Assembly (NCBI GenBank): GCA_030654805.1 | Contig: JAURWR010000040.1 | Location: 50,205 to 114,204, forward strand | DNA: 64,000 nucleotides | Direction of reading: 5' to 3' | Source: Burkholderiaceae bacterium | GTDB lineage: Bacteria; Pseudomonadota; Gammaproteobacteria; Burkholderiales; Burkholderiaceae_C | Shown: one piece after another, positions 48,730 through 58,038 of the stretch | Numbering within the stretch: the first letter of the stretch is position 1 | How the letters are laid out: each line of letters starts with the position of its first letter | The notes under the pieces: model-generated | What the model was told of the DNA's origin: nothing | Databases searched by the model: none | The model's input: the letters and a program-made list of their open reading frames with translations, nothing else | Position numbers and translations under genes: made by a program

Positions 48730-49294
48730 CGCGCTGGAGGCGTTCGCTCTTCCAGTAAACGTCGTCGCCACCCAGGCCATCGAGGTTCGCGCGGTTGAGC
48801 ACGCGGGCCAGCACGAACAGCAGGTCGCTCAGGCGGTTCAGGTAGTGCCGGGGCTCAGCCCGCACGGCCTCGACGGCGGCCAGTGCCACGACCGCGCGCT
48901 CGGCGCGGCGTGCGATGGTGCGAGCCACATGTGCCAGCGCGGCGCTGCGCGTGCCGGCAGGCAGGATGAATTCCTTCAGCCTGGGCAGCACGTCGTTGTA
49001 GCGGGCGAGGGCTTCATCGAGCTGGATCACGGCCGCGGTCTTCAGCAGCTCGTAGCCCGGGATCGAGAGCTCGCCGCCGAGGTTGAAGAGCTCGTGCTGG
49101 ATCACCACCAGCAGCTCGCGCACGTCGTCTGGCAGCGGCTCGGCGAGCAGCACACCGAGTTGCGAGTTGAGTTCGTCCACATCGCCCATCGCATGCACGC
49201 GCAGGCTGTCCTTGGACACTCGGTTGCCATCGCCCAGCCCGGTGGTGCCGTCGTCGCCGGTGCGGGTGGCGATCTGTGTGAGTCGGTTGGACAT
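48710..49294 (-). CDS. cob(I)yrinic acid a,c-diamide / ATP:cobalamin adenosyltransferase (PduO type)
   Basis: Forms adenosylcobalamin from cob(I)alamin and ATP. The 194 residues match the PduO family, with the N-terminal nucleotide site IATRTGDDGTTGLGDGNRV, a helical-bundle core, RRAERAVVALA, and ending ARVLNRANLDGLGGDDVYW. ATG 49294 is used; the track ORF extends upstream into the pseudogene region. It is convergent with aroG. Confidence 0.93.
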   Translation of the reverse strand: MSNRLTQIATRTGDDGTTGLGDGNRVSKDSLRVHAMGDVDELNSQLGVLLAEPLPDDVRELLVVIQHELFNLGGELSIPGYELLKTAAVIQLDEALARYNDVLPRLKEFILPAGTRSAALAHVARTIARRAERAVVALAAVEAVRAEPRHYLNRLSDLLFVLARVLNRANLDGLGGDDVYWKSERLQREDAAAE

Positions 49295-49432
49295 GAATGA
49301 AGCCTGTTCCTGTGGTGCTGCCGGCGCGCGCGTCCGGGTCGGGGCAGCATGATGCCCGAACAAAGCCAGGCCATCTGCGCCTGCGCCGCCGAGTGAACAA
49401 TGTCGAGTCTGGCACCTTGAACGGTTCGCGAT

Positions 49433-50165
49433 GAATGCACCCCGTCCCATCCCTGTCCCCCCGTCGTTCACCGCCCGCCCCGTGCCCGCAGTCATGCTCG
49501 ATGGGTTGAAGGCACGCTTCGGTCCTCGCTGCTCGACGGCGCGGGCGGTGCGCGCGTCAACCGGCACGACCGGTGGGCCTTGCCCGAGTCGCCGATGCTG
49601 TTGATGGCGTTCCACGGCAGCGAAGCCGGCGTGCAGGAACAGGCAGCCGCCGTTCAGACCGTCGCAGCCGAGTTCGGCGGCGAGCACTTCCAGTGGGCCA
49701 CGACACCAGCACAGCGCACGACGCTGTGGACCGCGCGCCATCACGCCTACCTCGCCGGGCTGCAGACGAAGCCCGGCTGCAGCTGCGTCACCACCGACGC
49801 CTGCGTGCCGATCTCGCGTCTGGCGGAATGCATCAACGACAGTGTGGCCGAGGTCGAGGCCTCAGGCCTGCCGTACTTTTTGCTGGGCCACGTCGGCGAC
49901 GGCAACTTCCACCTCTGCTACCTGACCGATCCGATCCGACACGGCCCAAGGAGCACGAGACCGCCGAGCGATTGAATGCGCAACTGGTTCAGTGCGCGTT
50001 GCGACTCGGCGGAACCTGCACCGGTGAGCACGGCATCGGCCTGCACAAGCAGGGCTTCCTGATCGACGAGACCGGCGCGGGTGCGGTCGGCATGATGCGC
50101 GAAGCATCATGCGGGCGCTCGACCCGAAGAACATCATGAACCCGGGGAAGATCTTCGCGTGGTGA
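49433..50165 (+). pseudogene. decayed FAD-linked oxidase (D-lactate dehydrogenase / glycolate oxidase type)
   Basis: Only an N-terminal start (ATG 49433, MNAPRPIPV...) and the C-terminal domain remain. The middle FAD-binding region appears deleted around 49550-49600. The C-terminal half is spread over three frames: FHGSEAGVQEQAAAVQTVA to GHVGDGNFHLCYLTDP in frame 2 (stop 49975), then RLNAQLVQCALRLGG and CTGEHGIGLHKQGF in frame 1, then IMRALDPKNIMNPGKIFAW in frame 3 (stop 50165). The GEHGIGLHKQ and NIMNPGKIF signatures are characteristic of the family. At least two frameshifts plus the deletion exclude a functional product. Confidence 0.88.
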
Positions 50166-50201
50166 GCGCGTCTGTGGCGAAACCCGGATCCCGCTCCGCG
50201 T

Positions 50202-51845
50202 TCAATCCCCAGGTGCGCTGAGCGACCAGCGCTTGCTGATCTCGCCTGAGCCCTTGACGCTTTCGAGGTGCACCCCGAAGCCCCACAGCCGGGCCACGTG
50301 CTTGAGTACTTCCTGTGCACCGTCGTTCAGCGGGCGGTCGTTGTGTTGCGTGTGGCGCAGCGTCAGGGATCGGTCGCCGCGCACGTTGACGCTCCAGACC
50401 TGGATGTTGGGTTCGCGGCTCCCCAGGTCGTATTGCCTCGACAGCGCCTCGCGCACTTTGCGGTAGCCGGCGTCGTCGTGGATGGCCGACACCTCGAGTT
50501 CCTTTTCCTTCTCGTCGTCGGTGATCGCGAACAGCCGGAAATCGCGCATCAGCTTCGGTGACAGGTACTGCCCGATGAAGCTCTCGTCCTTGAAGTTGCG
50601 CATCGCGTGGTCGAGCGTCTCGAGCCAGTCCGACCCCGCGATGTCCGGGAACCAGTGACGGTCTTCTTCGGTCGGTTTCTGGCAGATGCGCTTGATGTCG
50701 GTGTACATCGCAAAGCCCAGCGCGTACGGGTTGATGCCGCTGTAGGCCTTGTGCCCGACCGGTGGCTGGTAAACGACGTTGGTATGCGACTTCAGCCATT
50801 CGATCATCACGCCGTCGGTCAGGTGGCCGTCGTCGTACATCGTGTTGAGCAGGTGGTGGTGCCAGAAGGTCGCCCAGCCTTCGTTCATCACCTGCGTCTG
50901 GCGCTGCGGGTAGAAATATTGCGCGACCTTGCGCACGATGCGCACGATCTCGCGCTGCCAGGGTTCAAGCAGCGGGGCATTCTTCTCGATGAAGTAGAGC
51001 AGGTTCTCCTGCGGCTCTTCGGGGAATCGCTTGGCTTCCTCGGCAGCTTTCTCGGCGCTCTTGCCGAACTTCGGCGGCAGGGTGCGCCACATATCGTTGA
51101 CCTGCTGCTGCGCGTAGGCCTCACGCTCGGTGCGTCGCTCGCGCTCCTGCGCCAGGCTCAACTTGCTGGGCCGCCGGTAGCGGTCGACACCGTGATTCAT
51201 CAGCGAGTGGCAGCTGTCGAGCATCTCCTCGACAGCATCGAGCCCGTGTCGCTGCTCGCATTCGGCGACGTAGTTCTTGGCATAGACGAGGTAGTCGATG
51301 ATCGACGACGCGTCGGTCCACATGCGGAACAGGTAGTTGCCCTTGAAGAAGCTGTTGTGCCCGTAGGCGGCGTGCGCGATCACCAGCGCCTGCATCGCCA
51401 TCGTGTTCTCCTCCATCAGGTAGCTGATGCAAGGGTTGGAGTTGATGACGATCTCGTACGCCAGCCCCATGTGGCCGCGGCGGTAGTTCTTCTCGGTCGA
51501 GATGAACTCCTTGCCGTAGCTCCAGTGGCGGTAATTCACCGGCATGCCGACCGATGCGTAGGCGTCCATCATCTGCTCGGCGGTGATGATCTCGAGCTGG
51601 TTCGGGTAGGTGTCGAGGCCGAAGCGCTCGGCGGTCTCGCGGATCACCGTGTGGTACTGGTCGATCGATTCGAACGACCAGTCGTTCGACGCCGGCAGCG
51701 GCTGCGCCGCGCGCGCTGGCGTCGCCACATCGGCCGCTCGCTTGACCCGGCCCGGGCGTTCCTTGATGACGCCGTCGAACACATCGGGCGTCGGGTCCTT
51801 GGCGGCCGTGAGGGGGGAGACGACAGGAGAAGACGCGGCGCTCAT
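50202..51845 (-). CDS. SpoVR-family protein
   Basis: A 547-residue SpoVR/YcgB-type protein. YcgB is co-expressed with YeaG/YeaH in E. coli stress responses; the molecular activity is unknown. Recognisable parts are MPVNYRHWSYGKEF, GLAYEIVINSNPCISYLMEENTM, HAAYGHNSFFKGNYLFR and MNEGWATFWHHHLLNTMYDDG. It is the last gene of the minus-strand PrkA-DUF444-SpoVR set, with 58 bases after the DUF444 stop. ATG 51845 is used. Confidence 0.93.
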   Translation of the reverse strand: MSAASSPVVSPLTAAKDPTPDVFDGVIKERPGRVKRAADVATPARAAQPLPASNDWSFESIDQYHTVIRETAERFGLDTYPNQLEIITAEQMMDAYASVGMPVNYRHWSYGKEFISTEKNYRRGHMGLAYEIVINSNPCISYLMEENTMAMQALVIAHAAYGHNSFFKGNYLFRMWTDASSIIDYLVYAKNYVAECEQRHGLDAVEEMLDSCHSLMNHGVDRYRRPSKLSLAQERERRTEREAYAQQQVNDMWRTLPPKFGKSAEKAAEEAKRFPEEPQENLLYFIEKNAPLLEPWQREIVRIVRKVAQYFYPQRQTQVMNEGWATFWHHHLLNTMYDDGHLTDGVMIEWLKSHTNVVYQPPVGHKAYSGINPYALGFAMYTDIKRICQKPTEEDRHWFPDIAGSDWLETLDHAMRNFKDESFIGQYLSPKLMRDFRLFAITDDEKEKELEVSAIHDDAGYRKVREALSRQYDLGSREPNIQVWSVNVRGDRSLTLRHTQHNDRPLNDGAQEVLKHVARLWGFGVHLESVKGSGEISKRWSLSAPGD

Positions 51846-51903
51846 CCGGCAACCTCCGTGCTGCGTACTGCGGTGAATTCGCCTTTCGGATGGCTGGGCA
51901 GGC

Positions 51904-53187
51904 TCATGCGGGTGTCCCCTCTTTTTTGAACAGGTCGCGAAACACCGGGTAGATCTGCGAAGCCTCGGTGGCCTTGCGCACCGCGAACGCCTTGCTCTCG
52001 GCCGACAGCGCGGCGTACTCGTCCCACAGGTTCTGCTCTTCCTCGGCCACCTGCACGTAGGCGAAGTAGCGGCACAGCGGGAGGATCTTGTTGGCGAGGA
52101 TCTCGCGACAGCGGCCGCTGTCGTGGTGCCAGTTGTCGCCATCGCTGGCCTGCGCGCCGTAGATGTTCCATTCGGCGGTTGGGTAGCGCGCCCGTGCGAT
52201 CTCTTCCATCAGCACCAGCGCGCTCGACACCACCGTGCCGCCTGTCTCGGTGGAATGGAAGAAGTTCTGCTCGTCGACCTCCTGCGCCTGCGTGTGGTGG
52301 CGAATGAATACGATGTCGATCTTTTCGTAGTGTCGTGTCAGGAACAGGTACAGCAGGATGAAGAAGCGCTTGGCCAGGTCCTTGCGCGCTTCGTCCATCG
52401 ATCCCGACACGTCCATCAGGCAGAACATCACCGCCTTCGAGGTCGGCATCGGCACGCGCACGCGGCTGCGGTAGCGCAGGTCGATCGGGTCGAGGTACGG
52501 GATGCGCTTCAACCGCGTGCGCAGCGCTTCAATTTCGAGCCGCAACGGGGCGATCTCGTGCGCACGCGGATTCGGCTCCGGGTGGCTCAGCAAGTGATCC
52601 AGGTGCGCTTCGAGCCGGTGCAGCTCGCGCCGCGAACCGCTGCCGATCGCGATGCGCCGCCCGATCGCGCCGCGCATCGAGCGCACCACGTGCAGGTTGC
52701 TCGGGTTGCCGTCGCTGCTGTAGCCGGCGCGGTGCGTCTTGAACTCGGGCGTCTCGGCCAGGGTGGTGCGGGCGAGGTTGGGCAAGGCCAGGTCGTCGAA
52801 GAAGACCTGCATGAATTCTTCCTTGCTCAGGTGGAAGACGAAGTCGTCCTCGCCCTCGCCGGAGTCGCTGGCCTGCCCGCCGCCGCTCCCGCTGCCACCG
52901 CCGCCCTTCGGTCGCTCGATGCGATCACCGCGCACGTAGTCCTGGTTGCCCGGATGCACCATCTCGCGCTTGCCGCCGGGGCCGTGGCCGAACACCGGCT
53001 CGGAGATGTCGCGCTTCGGGATGTGGATGTCCTCGCCCTGCGCCAGGTCACGGATGCTGCGGCCATCGACCGCGCGCTTGACCGCCTCGCGGATCTGCTC
53101 CTTGTGGCGCCGCAGGAAGCGCTCGCGGTTGCCGATCGATTTGTTCTTGCCCGCGAGTCGCCGGTCGATGATCTGCTGGAACATCAA
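51904..53187 (-). CDS. DUF444 protein (YeaH/YhbH family) with VWA-like domain
   Basis: A 427-residue member of the YeaH/YhbH family. The N-terminal part is RRLAGKNKSIGNRERFLRRHKEQIREAVKRAV, then a Gly/Ser-rich linker (GGGSGSGGGQASDSGEGEDD), and a VWA-like domain with the metal-ion motif MDVSGSMDEARKD. This family works with the PrkA kinase and SpoVR protein, perhaps as scaffold. The first two codons are both ATG (53187 or 53184). Confidence 0.94.
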   Translation of the reverse strand: MMFQQIIDRRLAGKNKSIGNRERFLRRHKEQIREAVKRAVDGRSIRDLAQGEDIHIPKRDISEPVFGHGPGGKREMVHPGNQDYVRGDRIERPKGGGGSGSGGGQASDSGEGEDDFVFHLSKEEFMQVFFDDLALPNLARTTLAETPEFKTHRAGYSSDGNPSNLHVVRSMRGAIGRRIAIGSGSRRELHRLEAHLDHLLSHPEPNPRAHEIAPLRLEIEALRTRLKRIPYLDPIDLRYRSRVRVPMPTSKAVMFCLMDVSGSMDEARKDLAKRFFILLYLFLTRHYEKIDIVFIRHHTQAQEVDEQNFFHSTETGGTVVSSALVLMEEIARARYPTAEWNIYGAQASDGDNWHHDSGRCREILANKILPLCRYFAYVQVAEEEQNLWDEYAALSAESKAFAVRKATEASQIYPVFRDLFKKEGTPA

Positions 53188-53189
53188 GC

Positions 53190-53317
53190 TCCCCCCCGTT
53201 GCGCCTTCGGCGCTCCCCCCCAGGGGGGCGCCGCCAGCGGCCCGGCGAAGCCGGTTCCGCGGCGTCTGCTGGACGGACGGCTTGCGCTTCGCTTGCCGAT
53301 CCGCGCTCCGGTGTTCA
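53190..53317. repeat. GC-rich intergenic repeat between prkA and DUF444 genes
   Basis: Contains CTCCCCCCCGTTGCGCCTTCGG and a hairpin GGCGCTCCCCCC / GGGGGGCGCC (53209-53232). It resembles the CCCCCC-AGGGGGGCGC core of the pilU-flanking repeat, so it may be a third, diverged member of that family. Confidence 0.5.
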
Positions 53318-55240
53318 TCAGCTGCTCTTCCTGACGCGCAGGTACCACTCGCACAGCAGCCGCACCTGTTTCGGCGTGTAGCCCTTGGCGACCATGCGGG
53401 TGACGAAGTCCTCGTGCTTCTTGGCCTCGTCGGCGCTGGCCTTGGCGTTGAAGCTGATCACCGGCAGCAGCTCCTCGGTGTTCGAGAACATCTTCTTCTC
53501 GATCACGGTGCGCAGCTTCTCGTAGCTCGTCCACACCGGGTTGTTGCCGGCGTTGTTGGCGCGTGCGCGCAGCACGAAGTTGACGATCTCGTTGCGGAAG
53601 TCCTTCGGGTTGCTGATACCGGCCGGCTTCTCGATCTTCTCGAGTTCGCCGTTCAGCGAGCCGCGATCGAACACTTCGCCGGTGTCGGTGTCGCGGTATT
53701 CGTGGTCCTGGATCCAGTAGTCGGCGTAGGTGACGTAGCGGTCGAAGATGTTCTGGCCGTACTCGCTGTAGCTCTCCAGGTAGGCGGTCTGGATCTCCTT
53801 GCCGATGAATTCGGCATAGCGCACCGACAGGTGTTCCTTGATGAATGCGAGGTACTTCTGCTCGGTCTCGGCCGGGAACTGCTCGCGCTCGATCTGCTGT
53901 TCGAGCACGTACATCAGGTGCACCGGGTTGGCGGCGACCTCGGTCGAGTCGAAGTTGAACACCTTGCTGATGATCTTGAAGGCGAAGCGCGTGCTGATAC
54001 CGCTCATGCCCTCGTCGACGCCGGCGTAGTCGCGGTACTCCTGGAAGCTCTTGGCGCGCGGGTCGGTGTCCTTCAGGTTCTCGCCGTCGTAGACCAGCAT
54101 CTTGGAATACAGCGACGAGTTCTCGGGCTCCTTCAAGCGGGTCAGGATCGCGAACTGGCTCATCATCTTCAGCGTGCCCGGTGCGCAGGTCGCCTGCGCC
54201 AGCGACGAGCCGCGCAGCAGCTTCTCGTAGATCTTGACCTCTTCGGACACACGCAGGCAGTACGGCACCTTGACGATGTAGATGCGGTCGAGGAAGGCCT
54301 CGTTGTTCTTGTTGTTGCGGAACGCCTTCCACTCGCTCTCGTTGCTGTGGGCGAGCACGATGCCGTCGAACGGGATCGCGCCGAAGCCTTCGGTGCCCTT
54401 GAAGTTGCTTTCCTGCGTGGCGGTCAGCAGCGGGTGCAGCACCTTGATCGGTGCCTTGAACATCTCGACGAACTCCAGCAGACCCTGGTTCGCCAGGCAC
54501 AGACCGCCCGAGAAGCTGTACGCATCGGGGTCGTCCTGCGCGTAGGTTTCGAGCTTGCGGATGTCGACCTTGCCGACCAGCGAACTGATGTCCTGGTTGT
54601 TCTCGTCACCCGGCTCGGTCTTCGCGATGCCGATCTGCTTGAGTACCGACGGGTAGCGCTTGATGACCTTGAATTGGCGGATGTCGCCGCCGTACTCTTC
54701 GAGCCGCTTGACCGCCCACGGCGACAGCACCCGCTGCAGGTAGCGGCGCGGGATGCCGTATTCCTTTTCGAGGATCGGGCCGTCCTCGATCGCGTCGAAC
54801 AGGCCGAGCGGCGACTCGTTCACCGGCGAGCCCTTGATCGCGTAGAACGGCACCTCCTGCATCAGCTGCTTGAGGCGTTCGGCGATGCTGCTCTTGCCGC
54901 CGCCCACGGGGCCGAGCAGGTAGAGGATCTGCTTCTTCTCTTCGAGGCCCTGCGCCGCGTGGCGGAAGTAGCTGACCACCTGCTCGATGGCGTCTTCCAT
55001 GCCGTAGAACTCGGCGAACGCAGGGTAGATCTTGATGACCTTGTTGGCGAACAGGCGCGACAGGCGCGGGTCGTTGCGCGTGTCCACTGTCTGTGGCTCA
55101 CCGATCGCTTGCAGCATGCGCTCGGCCGCGCTGGCGTAGGCCACCCGGTTGCGTTTGCATTCGGCGAGGTACTCCTCGATCGAGAGTTCCTCTTCGCGCG
55201 TGCGCTCGAATCGAGCGGCGAAATGACTGATCACGTCCAT
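53318..55240 (-). CDS. prkA: PrkA-family serine protein kinase (YeaG)
   Basis: A 640-residue PrkA: an AAA+-like N-terminal domain with Walker A LLGPVGGGKSSIAERLKQL, GIVLAHSNESEWKAFRNN, and a C-terminal kinase-like region (GISTRFAFKIISKVFNFDST; RLLCEWYLRVRKSS end). In E. coli YeaG is a stress-induced kinase active in nitrogen starvation and stationary phase. It is first of the minus-strand trio. AGGAGATCGAC precedes the ATG. A hairpin (55267-55293) lies upstream. Confidence 0.96.
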   Translation of the reverse strand: MDVISHFAARFERTREEELSIEEYLAECKRNRVAYASAAERMLQAIGEPQTVDTRNDPRLSRLFANKVIKIYPAFAEFYGMEDAIEQVVSYFRHAAQGLEEKKQILYLLGPVGGGKSSIAERLKQLMQEVPFYAIKGSPVNESPLGLFDAIEDGPILEKEYGIPRRYLQRVLSPWAVKRLEEYGGDIRQFKVIKRYPSVLKQIGIAKTEPGDENNQDISSLVGKVDIRKLETYAQDDPDAYSFSGGLCLANQGLLEFVEMFKAPIKVLHPLLTATQESNFKGTEGFGAIPFDGIVLAHSNESEWKAFRNNKNNEAFLDRIYIVKVPYCLRVSEEVKIYEKLLRGSSLAQATCAPGTLKMMSQFAILTRLKEPENSSLYSKMLVYDGENLKDTDPRAKSFQEYRDYAGVDEGMSGISTRFAFKIISKVFNFDSTEVAANPVHLMYVLEQQIEREQFPAETEQKYLAFIKEHLSVRYAEFIGKEIQTAYLESYSEYGQNIFDRYVTYADYWIQDHEYRDTDTGEVFDRGSLNGELEKIEKPAGISNPKDFRNEIVNFVLRARANNAGNNPVWTSYEKLRTVIEKKMFSNTEELLPVISFNAKASADEAKKHEDFVTRMVAKGYTPKQVRLLCEWYLRVRKSS

Positions 55241-55644
55241 GTCGATCTCCTGGCTGACTAGGAGGCGATGACGGGGCGACGGGCCCTGTCATCGTCTGGG
55301 GAAGTTCTGATGAAGTCCTAACTTCAGGGCTCCATCAGAGCTTTCCGCGATATCAACACCGACGGTTTCTAGCTTGTTCCTCACAGCGAGCGAGGAAGTC
55401 AAAAGAAGCTGGTGAACTGCACCTCAGTTTCAAATTCTCATGCCCACAGTACCAGCAATTTGTATGCCCTTGGAGAGGAAGTAACTTCAAAAAGGGTCTG
55501 ATACAGCGACTCTGCAACGCCGCATTCGGTTCCATTGAGAACTGGTTCACACCTGCACTCAACGCATCAGCCACGAACGGCGCTGACATCCCTTTCCAAG
55601 GGGATGTCAGTGAGCGCGAAGCGGATCGATGGCGGTGCTGCCGG
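55241..55644. other. 400-base gap between prkA and cheB with a hairpin and one possible ORF
   Basis: Besides the prkA leader it holds a hairpin (GATGACGGGG at 55267 with CCCTGTCATC at 55284, one G-T pair) and the ORF listed at 55353. The base composition of 55300-55560 is clearly lower in GC than its neighbours. I see no tRNA, repeat pair or terminator with a T-run. Confidence 0.6.
55353..55589 (-). CDS. possible 78-residue protein, unknown
   Basis: The ORF has CWYCGHENLKLRCSS (a CxxC pair) and ends FDFLARCEEQARNRRC. It is on the same strand as prkA and cheB, in lower-GC sequence. No ribosome site is seen and no family recognised. It may be a fragment of a mobile or foreign gene rather than a functional one. 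Confidence 0.25.
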   Translation of the reverse strand: MSAPFVADALSAGVNQFSMEPNAALQSRCIRPFLKLLPLQGHTNCWYCGHENLKLRCSSPASFDFLARCEEQARNRRC

Positions 55645-56706
55645 TCAACCGCGGGCGTCGAAGGCCCGGATCGCCGAGGACATCTGCGACAGGGGCAGGA
55701 TCTCGTCGACCCCCCCGAGCTTGATGGCTTCCTTGGGCATGCCGAAGACGACGCAGGTCTCTTCGTTCTGCGCGATCGTGCGGGCGCCCCGGTCGTGCAG
55801 CAGCTTCATGCCGCGCGCGCCGTCGTCGCCCATGCCGGTCAGGATCAGCGCCAGCAGGTCTTTGCCGGCGCACTCGGCCGCGGAGCGGAACAGCACGTCC
55901 ACCGAGGGCTTGTGGCGGTTCACGGGCGGGCCGTCGGCGACCACGGCGAAATACTGGCCGCCGGCCTTGCGCAACTGCATGTGGCGCCCGCCCGGGGCGA
56001 TCAGCACGACGCCGCGTTCGAGCCGGTCTCCGTCCTTGGCCTCGCGGATGTTCATCTGGCAGAGGCCGTCGAGGCGCTGCGCATACATCGCGGTGAATTT
56101 TTCGGGCATGTGCTGCACGATCGCGATGCCGGGGCTGTCGCCGGGCAGCGAGGTCAGCACCAATTCGAGCGCCTGCGTGCCACCGGTCGAACTGCCGATC
56201 ACCACCGGCTTGTTCATCGACAAGGCATGCAGACCGGCGATGGGCGGCCTGGGTGCGGCGGCTGCGGCAGACGTGTTGACGCGTGGTGCCGACATGCCGG
56301 CGCGTGGCCGTGAGCGGGCGGCCGTCTTCAGCGTCTGAAGCAACTCGCGCCGCGAGTCCTCGAGGAACTGCTTGAGCCCCAGGCGAGGCTTGGCAACCAC
56401 CGCCACCGCGCCGGCCGCCAGCGCATCCAGCGCAATGCGGCTGCCATCGGTGGTCAGCGTCGAGCAGATCACCGTCGGGATCGGTGACTCCTCCATGATC
56501 TGGCGCAGGAACGTGAGACCGTCCATGCCGGGCATCTCGATGTCGAGCAGCAGCACGTCGGGACGGTTCTTGCGGATCGCCGGTCCGGCGATCAGCGGAT
56601 TCGGCGCACTGCCCATCAGTTCGATCTCGGCGTCGCCCTGCAGCAGGTGCATCAGCGTCTGACGCACCACGGCCGAGTCGTCGACCACGTAGACCTTGAT
56701 TGCCAT
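55645..56706 (-). CDS. cheB: chemotaxis response regulator protein-glutamate methylesterase CheB
   Basis: Demethylates chemoreceptors when phosphorylated by CheA. The 353 residues have a receiver domain (VYVVDDSAVVRQTL, phospho-Asp in LLLDIEMPGMDG, Lys in VVAKPRLG), a linker, and the methylesterase domain with the catalytic Ser in VIGSSTGGTQAL, His in IVQHMPEKFT and Asp in LTGMGDDGARGM. ATG 56706 (MAIKVYVVDDS) is used. It is last in the che operon. Confidence 0.97.
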   Translation of the reverse strand: MAIKVYVVDDSAVVRQTLMHLLQGDAEIELMGSAPNPLIAGPAIRKNRPDVLLLDIEMPGMDGLTFLRQIMEESPIPTVICSTLTTDGSRIALDALAAGAVAVVAKPRLGLKQFLEDSRRELLQTLKTAARSRPRAGMSAPRVNTSAAAAAPRPPIAGLHALSMNKPVVIGSSTGGTQALELVLTSLPGDSPGIAIVQHMPEKFTAMYAQRLDGLCQMNIREAKDGDRLERGVVLIAPGGRHMQLRKAGGQYFAVVADGPPVNRHKPSVDVLFRSAAECAGKDLLALILTGMGDDGARGMKLLHDRGARTIAQNEETCVVFGMPKEAIKLGGVDEILPLSQMSSAIRAFDARG

Positions 56707-56719
56707 GAAAGTGGGTTCC

Positions 56720-57205
56720 TCAAACCGGCACCGCAGTGACCTGCGGCGCATTCGGGCCGACGGTCCACGACAGCCGGCGGTAGGTATCGCCGCCGAGATC
56801 GTGGAACAGTACGCGCACCCCGTCCTGAGCCAGCGCATCGAGCGCCCAGCGGGCGTTGCGCTCGCCGACGTGCGCCGCGTTGGTAAACAGCTGCGGGAAC
56901 ATGTTGCCGCCCCCGTAGACGTAGGCTTCGCATTGCCGCGGGTCGATGCCGCGCTCCCGCAGCAGCGCGTACATCGTGTCGAGCGCGACCTCGGCGTAGG
57001 CACCGGTCTCGGTGACGCCGGCAACGGCCCGGCTCGCATGCACGATGTGGCACATCGCGCCCAGCGTGCGCCGCGGATCGGTGAGCACGATCGCCACGCA
57101 TGAGCCCAGCAGCGTTTCCAGGCGCTCACCACGCTCCGCGCAGACGACATCACCCGGATGCAGCGTGTGCAGCGGCCCCAGCGGTTCCAGAATCATCGGT
57201 TGCAT
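56720..57205 (-). CDS. cheD: chemoreceptor glutamine deamidase CheD
   Basis: Deamidates Gln residues of receptors before methylation. The 161 residues show the catalytic Cys in LLGSCVAIVLTDP and His in MCHIVHASRA, with VYGGGNMFP in the middle. It is 13 bases from cheB and 20 from cheR, so in one transcript. Confidence 0.94.
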   Translation of the reverse strand: MQPMILEPLGPLHTLHPGDVVCAERGERLETLLGSCVAIVLTDPRRTLGAMCHIVHASRAVAGVTETGAYAEVALDTMYALLRERGIDPRQCEAYVYGGGNMFPQLFTNAAHVGERNARWALDALAQDGVRVLFHDLGGDTYRRLSWTVGPNAPQVTAVPV

Positions 57206-57225
57206 CGGTTGTCGTCAGCCGTCAT

Positions 57226-58038
57226 TCATGGAGAGGTCTTGCGGAACGCACCGGGCGCCAGGGCCTGCAGCGGCGTGTTGCAGGCCACGCGGCCTTCGGC
57301 GGTGCCGATGAAGAACAACCCGCCGGGACGCAGCTGGGTCAGCACCCGGTCGACCACGTCGCGCTTGGTCGGCGCGTCGAAGTAGATCAGCACGTTGCGC
57401 AGGAAGATCACGTCGAAGGGCCCGATGTCCTCGATCGGCTGGCACAGGTTGAGCTGTCCGAAGCTGACGTGCGTGCGCAGCTTCGGGCTGATCTGGGCCA
57501 GGCCTTCGGAGGCCCCGTCCCCCCGCAGGCAGTGGCGGCGCATGCGCTCGGGCGAAACGTTGCGCAGCCGGTCCTCGGGGTAGACCGCCTCGATCGCGCT
57601 GCGCAGCACGCGGTCGCTGATGTCGGTGCCCAGGATCTTCCACTGGCTGCCGATGCGACCTTGCTGCTGCAGGTCGGACAGCAGCATCGCGGTGCTGTAG
57701 GCCTCGTCGCCGAACGACGAAGCGGCGCTCCAGACTGAAAGCTGCTGCGGCTTGTTGCGCGTCAGCTCCCGCTCCAGCAGGTCGTAATGCGCGGGCTCGC
57801 GGAAGAAATAGGTCTCGTTGGTGGTGAGCAGGTCGACGGCGACCTGGAACTCTCCACCGTCTTCGTCCTCAGAGATCAGCGCGAGGTAGTCCTCGTAGCC
57901 GCCGAGGCCGAGCCGCTGGATGCGCGGCCCGAGGCGCGACGAGATCAGCGGCTTCTTGCTGTCCGCGAAGGACAGGCCGATCGCCGAGTACATCAGGTCG
58001 GTGATGCGGCGGAAGGTGTCGTCACGCAGCGCTTCCAT
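57226..58038 (-). CDS. cheR: chemotaxis protein methyltransferase CheR
   Basis: Methylates receptor Glu residues with SAM. The 270 residues include TTNETYFFREPAHYDLLE, the SAM-site WSAASSFGDEAYSTAM, and VIFLRNVLIYFDAPTK. The target receptor in this operon lacks the NWETF-type tail. The start is ATG 58038, 78 bases after cheW. Confidence 0.96.
   Translation of the reverse strand: MEALRDDTFRRITDLMYSAIGLSFADSKKPLISSRLGPRIQRLGLGGYEDYLALISEDEDGGEFQVAVDLLTTNETYFFREPAHYDLLERELTRNKPQQLSVWSAASSFGDEAYSTAMLLSDLQQQGRIGSQWKILGTDISDRVLRSAIEAVYPEDRLRNVSPERMRRHCLRGDGASEGLAQISPKLRTHVSFGQLNLCQPIEDIGPFDVIFLRNVLIYFDAPTKRDVVDRVLTQLRPGGLFFIGTAEGRVACNTPLQALAPGAFRKTSP

Noticed and set aside
55300-55345. Possible integron attC-like site (CCTAAC / GTT pattern) near the low-GC patch
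   Set aside because: The RYYYAAC and GTTRRRY cores do not fit at the required positions, and no integrase is present.
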